Below are positions 39,101 through 47,086 of a stretch of DNA of 64,000 nucleotides, piece after piece. Under the pieces are notes generated by a model. That model did not search any database. It saw only the letters and a list, made by a program, of their open reading frames with translations, and was not told where the DNA came from. Source of the DNA: Burhinus oedicnemus (Eukaryota; Chordata; Aves; Charadriiformes; Burhinidae); assembly GCA_008921705.1 (NCBI GenBank), contig VFFE01007859.1, positions 3,450,449-3,514,448 on the forward strand. The letters run 5' to 3'. How positions within the stretch are numbered: the stretch's first letter is position 1; each line of letters opens with the position of its first letter. Position numbers and translations under genes: made by a program.

Positions 39101-42100
39101 ATAAGCCGTCACTCCTAAGCCCCTCAACAAGGTTTTGTGGAGGTTATCCCACCCTGCGCCATGGCAAGAGGGAGCTTAAGGCAACTCACTCACCTGTCCG
39201 TGCTCAGGTGGGACTTGCCTTCTAGGTGATCCTGGAGGCTGCCACAACCATAACCTTGGTACCTGGGCCAGTTCATCCATTTTCATGTTGGCTACAGCCC
39301 TACTCACACCTCATGATGGCAACTAACCCATTTAGTTCTCCCACCTTCAGTAAACACATCTGCTCCTGCACTTGGGAACAGGTTGTGCTCGGGAAGCTAG
39401 CAGGGCAGAGGAGAAACCTTGCTGCGTCTTGTTCGGCATTTGTGCTTTGTATATCAGGAAAGCTTTTTGTAGGATTATTGGTTTTGGTCCAGGTGATCTT
39501 TCGAGATCCCTTCCAAGCTGGGCTGTTCTACGATTAGCCAAAACCTCATTTTTATTCATCGTTCATCAAGATGTTCAGCTACGCTGTCAGACTCTGGCAC
39601 TAGTGTACACGTAGCAATGGGAGCGATAACTAAAACCAAAACAAGTCCCCACCAATTCTTTCTTTCAAGATGCTCCAAACTGAAATTCCCACAGCTGGAC
39701 AGGGGAATAACAACCGAAAATCTTTAGGTACCAAAGTTTTATGAGCAGAAGCCCAAGTCTAACTTTCCTCCTTCACATCCAAATACACTATTACCTCAAA
39801 AAATCACTTTTTTTTTTTTTTTTAAAGAAGCATTGCTTTTTTTTTGGCCATTATAGTAATCTTGCTTATATTTGCTATATCACCATAATTTGGAAAATTA
39901 CAAGTAGTTTCTAATCTCCCCTTTCCATAATTTCCAGGAGTGTGTAATTTTTTAGACCCCTGTTACGTACTTGTAATAATGCCTGAAAGGTTTTGGGAGA
40001 AATGCATTATGCATGCGTTGCTACGCCCTGTAAAAGGCAGAAATAAGCCATTTACTGTTCTGCAGAAGAGAAGAGAGAGAAAATCCTTTGGATAAGGCAT
40101 CACGCAGACGGCATGGATCCCCCTAGCAAGGGCACTGCAGGGCAACCGTTGCCGTTTCTCCCTCCTCTTCCAGCAGTTCTACAGGCTATTTGTTTCACCT
40201 AACTTCTTAAATGCTTACTCTTTTACATTCAGTATCTCCTACTATATCACCACGAGAATCACTTTGCAGGGCACATCGTACCTTCATTCTCGTTAATATT
40301 AAGAGCCCCAGAGAATCTGGCATTTGAGGTTATCCACGTGAGCTCCCCCTGGCAAAGGGCTCAGGACAGGTACAGCACAGTACGGCAGAACATCATTAAA
40401 GAAATAAAATCTGCCTTGCAGGCTTATATTTCACACATAACTTCAAATAACCAGACATAGGACACGCCATCCTCTGCGTTCATTCAGTCCCAGCTAAATC
40501 TCTCCTTGTCACCAGGCTCAAGCATCTTCACAGAGAAATTGCAGAGAATGAAGCTTGCAAGACATGTACAGTTTTCTGCAACATGGGATTTGTGTACTTA
40601 AACAGAGAGAGCAAACCAGAAACTTCAGAGGAAACTCGTCTTCATTATGATAGAGGTTACGTGTAACAAGGACATCTGACCACAGAACTCAAATAAATTT
40701 CCCATCATTCAAGAATTCTGTCAAATATCGTACCTTTTTCCAAAAAGCCCTCTGTTTCTTTTCAAAGAAAACTACAGAAATACTTCAAATAAGGGAAGAA
40801 GAGTTTCTCTGCAGCATTACACATGTAGCCGAAAACCTTTATGAAACTGCTGTGATGAAGAGCCCCTTCTCCCAAAGCCAGAGCTTCAATTTACTTGTTA
40901 ATGAGCTTACTGATCCTCCATGCACAGAGCTCACAATAAGAGAGAAGGATAAAATTCTTCCAAGTTTCCACCACGAGCTCTCTACTGGGATTTTCTGTAC
41001 TTAAACCTTCATGCTGCGCTGGCTCCGGGGAGCAGCAGTTGTTTTGCTATCCCTATTCAGCCACGCTCTGCTTCCCAGCTCTCTCAGTCTGCTCAAGCAA
41101 CCGAGCATCCTCAAGGACCTGTTATCCCACAGTCCTGACCAGGTCCAGCTCTCCTTAGACAAATGGATTTTTTAACCTGTAAAGGAGAATCTTAACATCA
41201 CAAAACAGAAGCAGACTTGCCTCACTGTCGGCTTCCATATAACATACATGCAAAAGGGTTTATTTCCATTCTTAAAAAACATTGTTAAAACTTTCCATTC
41301 CTAATGTTAAAAGAAAAAAAAAAAAAAGAAAAAAGCAAACCAAAACCAGACACACATTTCTTTTTTGGGCTGTATCAAAGCAAAACAATCAAGTTTCACT
41401 GGCTGAATAGCAAAGTACGAGTGAGGTGTGATCACTCACAGTAACGCTACCACGAGGTCTGCAGGCAGACGCTGACGGTCTGGCCCGAGCTTTAGCTAAC
41501 TGAACAGGGCGAGACAAACTCTTAAACGTGACATGAGACGCACCACGTCTCATGTCAAAAAAAGAGGGACGAGAGTGCTGAAGGGGCAGTAAAGACAAGA
41601 TCATTGATATTAAAACTGTGTAATTGTGGCTGCCTGGGGATTACCACAGCTGGAGCACAGAATAAACCAATGCTGCTGCTCCGACAAGAACATGTCTGTT
41701 GAATGCGCTCCCCCAGGCAGGAGGATGCAGGCAGCGAGGATGCCTTCCCTTATTAGCAAGGCAACAGGCAGCACAGCCACATGGAGCATCCCAGTGTCAC
41801 TGCGCCCCTTCCAGGCCTGACAACCTCTTAACAGCCAGAGGGTGTTAGTTCCACGACAGGAGTTTTTACTACTTGTGGAAAAACTACCTAGTATCATCCC
41901 AGATCAGGTTAGCACTTCTTGATTGGAGTCCACAATTCAGCACCTCTCGCAAAACAAGCACTACAATTAAAACATTTATTTCTTATTTCTGGTTTCTGGC
42001 TCTTTTGCCACCCAAAATGCAGCAAGTTTTAGTTGCAGAAAGTCCACGGGACCAGCAACAGGGTTCATATGTATATACTACAGTATGTCACAAAGTTTCC

Positions 42101-43954
42101 CCTCAATATGAATAAAAAGAAGCAAAATGTATAAAAAAACCTATTTCACTGCATGCCCACTTTTGCTGCCCAAACTAAATCTCCATTTTATTTGGTCTCA
42201 TCAGGAAATAACAGTTAGGATAAAGGAAAAAAAATGATTTTGTGAAGTAAGGCAACAAACAGCAATGATACAGACAACAAACTTCATAGAGTGCTGTGGC
42301 ATCTCTGTGTTTGCATGGTTTCTCCACCAAACGTTTACAGCCTAAAGACACACTGCCGAGCTGCAAAGCACAACACTGGCTTTTCCAGTGCTGTACAGTC
42401 ATTCTAGACACATTCTTTTAAAGACTGAATACACGCTCAGGGCCCTAAGTGATAAACATCTGCGAAAGCCTGTTTTCTGTCTTCTCAACTCCCAGCTCAA
42501 ACTTTCCACAGGCCTGCAAACCCAGGGCCTTACTTATTTTAGCGGGCATCAGATGACCTGGCCCGGAGAACTCTCCGGCCTTATAAAGCAGCAGAGGAAA
42601 CGCCAGCTGCTGTGCTGGAAAAGGTTGCTAGCTTCAAAGCGGGTACCTTTCAACTGCAGAGCCAGCGGGGGATGAATGCACAGTTTTTTTCCTTTGCTGA
42701 ACTGTGTGAATAGAGAGTAATGAACACTGGAATGTAAAGCAGAATATAAAATATTTGATTATTGTTAGGCAGACACCTGAAATACAAGCTGGGGCCACGG
42801 CAGGGGAGTTGCCCTCACCTGTAAACCCTTCTGGCTTCTTAAAGCTGGCCGCCTGCTTTAAAAAGGCTCTGTGTCACCTTATCACACGATGATATCACCC
42901 TAATCTCTACTGACGAGGAAGGGCAAAGTCCAGACGATACATCCAACAGGCACTTCCCCCCCCGTCCCGGCATCGCACGCGCTCTCCTCTTCCTGTCTGA
43001 CTGCGAGGACTACAGGATGCCCGTTACGGCCACTCGGCACCACGGGCCCCTCACACCTGAAACCCGACGCTACTCGCCACCCTGAGCGCCGGGACCCCCG
43101 TCATTAACGGCACGGCCGGGCGGGCGGAACCACTGGGCTCGAAACAGGGAAGGGCTGTGAGGCGCCGGGGCGGCGCAGGGGAGGCCGCGGCAGGGAAGGC
43201 AAGGTCACGTCCTTCCCCGCCGCTGAGCGGGCCCGGCCGCCCCGCCGCCGAGGAGCCGGCCGGCCGTGTGCCGCCACCGAGCCCTGCCGCCCCTCCAGGC
43301 TGCGGCCGCCGCTCCCTGGCGCTGCCCCGAGGCCGGGACCGGCAGGAGAGGCGGCGGCAGGCCCGGCGCCGGCAATGACGGCCGAGGAGACTACAGCCCC
43401 CAGCATGCGGCGCGGCGCGGCGCGTCCCACAGGCCCGCCCCGCTCCATCCAGCCCGCCCTACTTTTCCTGGGGCCGCCACCCGGTAGGACACACGTACCG
43501 GACTACAAGGACCGGCATGCCTTGCGGCCGCCGCCCCCCCTCGCCCCACGCAGGGCTGTCGCGGTGCACGCCGGGACTCGTAGTACACCCTGCCCACTGG
43601 CTGGCAGCCCCCGCCCGCCCAGGCGCCCCGTTGGCGCTCGCCGCCGCCCCTCAAAAGCCCAGCAGCCAATCGCGGCCCGCGCGTGCAGAGTCATTCAGAG
43701 AAGACTGAGCCGCGATTAGAGGACGCGCCGCGCCTCGCACCCCCCCCCCCCCCCCGCGCTGTCCCCACTCACCCCCGCCGGCAGCCCCAGCCCGGCCCTG
43801 TCCCTGCGCGGCGGGCGGCCGGGCCCCACCGCCCGAAGGACAGGCGATAGCGAGGACGGCTGGCGGGGCTCTCCCCCAGGGCTGCGCGCCGCCGTTCCGC
43901 CCTGCTCACCTGCGCGGCCACGGCGACGCCCGCTCGGTGACACGCCCGTAGCAT
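18110..43954 (-). CDS. IMMT: IMMT (mitofilin/MIC60), complete, 15 coding exons, 743 aa
   Basis: Core subunit of the MICOS complex in the inner mitochondrial membrane, required for cristae junctions. Exons in transcript order: 43954-43910, 37613-37537, 37117-36928, 35111-34991, 31567-31487, 30413-30312, 27841-27705, 26667-26564, 25055-24920, 24059-23930, 22747-22733, 21103-20880, 19651-19520, 19168-19039, 18717-18110. These sum to 2232 nt in frame; the human protein is 758 aa. MLRACHRAG begins an Arg/Ala-rich mitochondrial presequence. Residues about 46-66 ([19 protein letters not shown]) form the Gly-rich membrane helix. Then come PYSDKLFEM, a variable acidic linker and long coiled-coil stretches (about 180-500). 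The C-terminal mitofilin domain includes [15 protein letters not shown] and [20 protein letters not shown]. The product ends in GTTQVQ, two residues shorter than human. The start is fixed by the human-like MLRAC N-terminus and the CpG-island promoter. Divergent from MRPL35. Confidence 0.96.
20575..20662. repeat. Possible old interspersed repeat ("ggccatactgggtca" type)
   Basis: Intronic stretch with atggccatactgggtcaaat, followed by gacccagtaatcccatctcc and an agcagacaggta end. It resembles an old repeat I recall from turtle and bird genomes (consensus near "actgggtcagaccaaaggtcc...cccagtatcctgtc"). Family and boundaries are uncertain. Confidence 0.4.
22733..22747 (-). CDS. IMMT: IMMT 15-nt microexon
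   Basis: Minus-strand AGATAACTGACTTAG, bounded by a ttgcag acceptor and a gtgagt donor. Phase 1 on both sides, so it adds or removes exactly five codons. It supplies most of KITDLA between WKGL and GQLSTDDL, matching human VSDLADKLSTDDL. Without it the neighbouring exons still join in frame, so it can be alternative. It would be missed by ORF-based gene finding. Confidence 0.85.
25656..25697. repeat. (AAAAT)n/(AAAT)n simple repeat
   Basis: A pentanucleotide AAAAT tract passing into tetranucleotide AAAT units, in the IMMT intron between exons 25055-24920 and 26667-26564. An A/T-rich low-complexity patch of similar kind lies at 26714-26762. Confidence 0.9.
27016..27120. repeat. Fold-back with 16-bp perfect inverted arms
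   Basis: TTGCTTTTAAGCTTAA (27034-27049) is exactly complementary to TTAAGCTTAAAAGCAA (27105-27120), with a 55-nt loop. A 13-bp direct repeat TACTGTAATACTT occurs at 27016-27028 and again at 27059-27071. AT-rich, inside an IMMT intron. It could be a decayed fold-back element or chance in AT-rich DNA. Confidence 0.6.
29585..30110 (+). mobile_element. Old CR1 LINE 3' fragment
   Basis: In the IMMT intron 27842-30311. Diverged CR1 landmarks appear in order: gggctgcatcaaacgagcac, a ctcattttgag block, a cactaagatgat block, agaggctgagggatctgggc, then agcctaaagaagagaagcc. The coding frame is broken throughout. Boundaries are approximate. Confidence 0.72.
31564..31567 (-). promoter_or_regulatory. IMMT: NAGNAG tandem splice acceptor of IMMT
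   Basis: On the minus strand the acceptor reads aacagcag followed by GCAAGG, so splicing can start at 31567 or 31564. The two products differ by one residue (EEKEAGK versus EEKEGK) in the variable linker after the membrane helix. Both keep frame. Confidence 0.75.
31635..34419 (+). mobile_element. CR1 LINE, 5'-truncated, about 2.8 kb, degenerate
   Basis: A CR1 retrotransposon in the IMMT intron 31568-34990, opposite in direction to IMMT. It begins inside the endonuclease region (an ITETWWD motif near 31715-31740). It continues through reverse transcriptase landmarks: [10 protein letters not shown] (about 32899), NYRPISL (about 33070), [10 protein letters not shown] (about 33280), a [12 protein letters not shown] block (about 33440) and the catalytic-type FADD (about 33535). 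It then enters the C-terminal region (EYSVQFW). The 3' end is the CR1 hallmark of two ATTCTATG-like units (34402-34419). Internal stops and frameshifts break the reading frame, so it is inactive. No poly(A) tail, as is normal for CR1. Confidence 0.95.
39485..39537 (+). mobile_element. Short CR1 3' end fragment
   Basis: Contains gatctttcgagatcccttcc and a gttctacgatt end, recognisable as the last bases of a CR1 element. In IMMT intron 1. The 5' extent is unclear. Confidence 0.6.
41529..41557. repeat. 12-bp perfect hairpin
   Basis: TGACATGAGACG (41529-41540), a 5-nt loop CACCA, then CGTCTCATGTCA (41546-41557). Perfect complementarity. No U-run follows, and there is no reason to call it a terminator in this eukaryotic context. 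Confidence 0.85.
43390..43584. promoter_or_regulatory. Cluster of three ZNF143/THAP11-like motifs
   Basis: ACTACAGCCCCCAGCATGC (43390-43408, two mismatches to the remembered ACTACAAYTCCCAGNATGC) is the best copy. Weaker copies are ACTACAAGGACCGGCATGC (43502-43520, followed by CTTGCGG) and, on the minus strand, 43584-43566. All lie within IMMT intron 1, 370-565 bp downstream of its start codon. Confidence 0.5.
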
Positions 43955-44048
43955 GGCCTCGGAGCCGGCGGCAGGCTGCGGCAAGGCGCCGTGCGCGGTA
44001 ACTGCCAGCGCCGCCTGTCTCCGCCCCCCACGGCGAGTAAAGCGCGGC

Positions 44049-44058
44049 GCGCATGCGC
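44049..44058. promoter_or_regulatory. NRF-1 binding site
   Basis: The palindrome GCGCATGCGC is the NRF-1 core. It lies 95 bp upstream of the IMMT start codon and about 430 bp upstream of the MRPL35 start. NRF-1 is a known activator of nuclear genes for mitochondrial proteins, which fits both genes. Confidence 0.75.
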
Positions 44059-44127
44059 GGCGGCCGCTCGGGCTTCCGCTCCGCCAGGGGCGTGGCCGCT
44101 CCCCGCGGAGAGTGGCGGCCAGCGCGT

Positions 44128-44135
44128 CCAATCAG
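44128..44135 (+). promoter_or_regulatory. CCAAT box (NF-Y type)
   Basis: CCAATCAG, the full NF-Y consensus, in the IMMT-MRPL35 gap. An octamer ATGCAAAT follows at 44155-44162. Another CCAAT occurs at 43666-43670 inside IMMT intron 1. Confidence 0.6.
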
Positions 44136-44385
44136 AGGGGACGGAGCGGACCGCATGCAAATGTCAAGCTGCGCCGCCGGCAGGGTGTCCCTCACGCGGG
44201 GTGGCCCTGGTGGGCAGGCAGCGGTTATCACCGGTCTGGCGGCAGGGGATGAGGCGGGCTTGCACTGCTGCGGGCGTGGTGGCCTGAAGCTGCCGTAGGC
44301 AGCGCCCCACTAGGTGGAGCACGACGCCGCCCCGCCTCCGGCGTAGCGTGACCTTCGCCGGCCGCCGTAGCCGGGGCGCTGGGAC

Positions 44386-44523
44386 ATGGCGGCGGCGCGC
44401 GGGGCTGTGGCGGGTCGGTGGCGCGCGGCGGCTGAGGGGAGGCGGGCGGCCATGTCGGGCTGGGGGGTGAGGGGGCTGCCTGTGAAATGGCGGCGCGGGG
44501 CGGTATTGCGGGGCGTCTCCTGA
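44386..44523 (+). other. Possible upstream ORF / alternative start of MRPL35
   Basis: ATG at 44386 in a YY1-like context (ACATGGCGGC) opens a 45-codon frame ending in TGA at 44521-44523. It overlaps the 44487 start in another frame. It matters only if transcription begins upstream of 44386. Alternatively, splicing from GCGG (ending 44413) to the acceptor-like CTCCGCAG before 44541 would put this ATG in frame with MRPL35. Confidence 0.35.
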
Positions 44524-45854
44524 GGGTCCGGCTCTCCGCAGGGTTCCTGGGGCGCTGGGCCTCGTGGGCCGCCCGCTGCCCCGGAGCGGGGCGCGCTCTC
44601 TCCGGTCTCTCCGCCTGGCGCGTTAGGCAGGTACCGGCCCCGGCCCCGCTGTGGAGACCGCGGCTGCTCTGGGGGAACCTGCCTGGGGGAGGCGCCCCCT
44701 CCGTCCTCGGCAGGTACAGTCTGCGCCGTTCTCTTTGGAAGGAAAGCTTAAAGGGAGGTTTATATAAATCTCTTTGCCTGAGAAACTTATTGGTCTGCTT
44801 TTTGCTCTAGCAAACGGGTCTCTATTTTAGCGCTAAGTCTCCCAGTTCTGTTAGGCACAGTGCTTGAAGCAGGATGTAAAGCGGGATATACTGCACGGAC
44901 ATAGGCTTTACAGACAGGCTTGTTATGATCAGCACTGTCTTGCTGATAACGTGAATGTTCTAAAAGTAACTTCTGAATGCCAGTAAGAGCTGAGTGTTTG
45001 CTCTTAGTGTTTAACCACTTTTAGTAGACGAAAAAGTATTGTCTGTAACAATAACTTTGAGATAAATGTCAAGAGAGCTCAGCGGTGCTGTTAGTGTTTG
45101 TACAGGCACGCTCATTAAATGGTGCGCTGTAATGTTTGAGTTCTTCCTAACCTTCAAACAAGTCACAGCCAATTCTGTTTTCTCATTAGATGGCAAACTC
45201 AGTGATAACTTTTAAAAAAAGATGTTTCATTCCTCCTGTTTTTTCCCCTGGTTTCTGGGTGGTTTGTGTTTTTTAGTGTTACATCTCAACTTCCAAGTAT
45301 ACTGCAACAGCCAGCGAGGACACTCACTTACTGTAGCTTACGGAAAGGAAAGAGGAAAACTGTGAAAGCTGTCATCGACAGGTTTCTCCGACTGCACAAT
45401 GGCCTTTGGGTTAGGAGACAGGTAAGACTGTTTTGGTAATAAAAACGTGTTCTTTACAGTCAGTGGGCTAATTGTTTTCCTTCCGTTAGAGGGCAGCAGC
45501 TAGTATGGAAGTTAAGGGGCGGGGCGGGGAGGGGAAGCTCTGTAGAGGAGAGACTCCTGTCTTCCTGAAAGTGGGGAATTTGACCTGGTTTGCTTATCAG
45601 TATTGCTGTATATGTGTATTTGCAGTGACCTGCTTGAAAGTCTTTTGTGTCTTTTCTTTTGTCAGGCTGGTTATAAGAAGAAACTGTGGAAGAAGTCAGC
45701 TGCCCAGAAGAAGCGTTTGAGAGAGCTGATGTTGTGCACTAGAACGCAATGTAAACTCCTTGATAAAATGACCACTTCTTTCTGGAAAAGAAGAAATTGG
45801 TATGCTGATGATCCCTATCAGAAGTATCATGATCGCACAAATCTTCGTGTGTAG
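44487..45854 (+). CDS. MRPL35: MRPL35 (bL35m), 3 coding exons, 186 aa
   Basis: Protein of the mitochondrial large ribosomal subunit. Exons 44487-44713, 45277-45421 and 45666-45854 join in frame to 561 nt (human protein 188 aa). The N-terminal 75 residues are Arg/Ala-rich without acidic residues, as expected of a mitochondrial presequence. The L35 domain follows: [40 protein letters not shown], then [17 protein letters not shown] and [15 protein letters not shown] to the TAG. The start ATGGCGGC overlaps a perfect YY1-type motif (44485-44494), common at mitoribosomal gene starts. The start exon is the least certain part, because an upstream ATG (44386) with a short intron is possible. Divergent from IMMT and convergent with REEP1. 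Confidence 0.93.
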
Positions 45855-46013
45855 GAATCTTGGTTTCATGTTTGCATCTCTCTAGGAAAAAGGTGGTGGT
45901 ACATGTGGCATGGTCTTAATTTTAGAACATAAATCTGTAATACCTGTTACTTTTCTGAAGAAACATATGCGTATCATCTGATCAGAATTATGGCTGTCAA
46001 TGCCCCAAATAAA
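45855..46013 (+). other. MRPL35: MRPL35 3' UTR with poly(A) signal
   Basis: A short 3' UTR with AATAAA at 46008-46013, followed by TTCTGAGCTG and T-rich sequence. Confidence 0.8.
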
Positions 46014-47039
46014 GGAATATTCAAGATTATTCTGAGCTGCAATTTGTATTTTACTTAACAGAGGTCAGGCTGGTCACTTGCATGTTCTGACATTTGTTGG
46101 TTTCTTGTGATTGAGTGTAACATGCGTACATGGATGAATACAGTAAGCGAGTAATTCCACATATTTAATCTTAAAATTTTTAAAAGAAACATGTTTAACC
46201 CCAGGATATATTTTGCTGTGTCCATACTTATTGGTAGCTCTTTGAATGGAGTCTTCTTTGGGGAAGGGGAGGAAGGAAAGCAGGGTCCATTTCAGTATTG
46301 TTGCCTGTCACGGTACCGCATAAACTGTTGCCATGTCTCCATGCTAGACAGCATAGAAAAAAACCCCAAGCGTTTCATGGCTACATGCAGTTTTTATAAC
46401 TGATTTAAAAATGCATTAGCAACCGAATTTCATTACAAGGCTCACATCTTTTGTCCTGTGTTGGTTTTTGAGTAGTAGAATATATTCTTTGGGTCTTATG
46501 CTACATCCTCAAGTGGTCAATTCTGAGTATTTTTTTGCTTATTCTTTCTTTAAGCCTAATTATACCTCACACTGCATGTCTCTGATCACATGTATATACG
46601 GAACAAACCTAAGGATTTATTACAGGGTCCTTTTGAAGTGTACAGTGCAACTAGTCTTGGTTTTGCTAAGGGCTAGATCAGAGGTTTCCTCTACAAAGCT
46701 GATACTCCAGAAAGTGTATGAAAAGGCAGCAGTAGCTTCATAACATTCACTAATAATTAACCCGTTATTAAGCAGATAGTCCCTGGTTATAAGCTCCAGA
46801 GCCACCTGTATAGCAGGAGATGGTTTGCTGTACAATGAATTCACTAGTTACTCAGAGTGTTCAGTAGCTGTATTTTTTTTTTTCCAGTTCATAATACAGA
46901 AAGTAGTTCTGAAGGACATGCAGCACTCAGTGAATACATCTATGTACAGTCAGCCAGAATTGAGATAAAAATTATACAGTGATCAAAGTAATTATTCTGG
47001 CCTGCCAGATACATTGAACAGACTAAAGATGTTTGTTTG
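46014..47039. other. MRPL35-REEP1 convergent spacer
   Basis: About 1 kb of AT-rich sequence between the MRPL35 poly(A) signal and the T-rich block (47043-47069) next to the candidate REEP1 end. No exon, repeat family or RNA gene was recognised. Confidence 0.5.
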
Positions 47040-47086
47040 GGGTTTTTTTTTCTTTTTTTTTTTTTTTTTAAAGAAAAGTTTAAGAC

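Larger units (their letters stand above)
37614..43909 (-). other. IMMT intron 1 (6.3 kb)
   Basis: Separates the presequence start exon from exon 2. It holds the short CR1 tail, homopolymer tracts (T at about 39809-39824 and 39838-39845, A at about 41310-41325), a 12-bp perfect hairpin at 41529-41557 and, at its 5' end, the left half of the CpG island with a C14 run at 43741-43754. No coding exon was seen. Confidence 0.7.
42960..44720. promoter_or_regulatory. CpG island / IMMT-MRPL35 divergent promoter
   Basis: GC- and CpG-rich block contrasting with AT-rich flanks. It contains the IMMT first coding exon and the MRPL35 first coding exon, with only 532 bp between the two start codons. Candidate sites in the gap include NRF-1 (44049-44058), CCAATCAG (44128-44135) and an octamer (44155-44162). 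The island extends about 950 bp into IMMT intron 1. It has no obvious TATA box, as usual for housekeeping mitochondrial genes. Confidence 0.85.

Noticed and set aside
43104..44298. Many long open frames on both strands in the CpG island
   Set aside because: Stop codons are rare in GC-rich DNA. Apart from the first coding exon of IMMT, the translations are Arg/Pro/Ala-rich shadows with no family resemblance.
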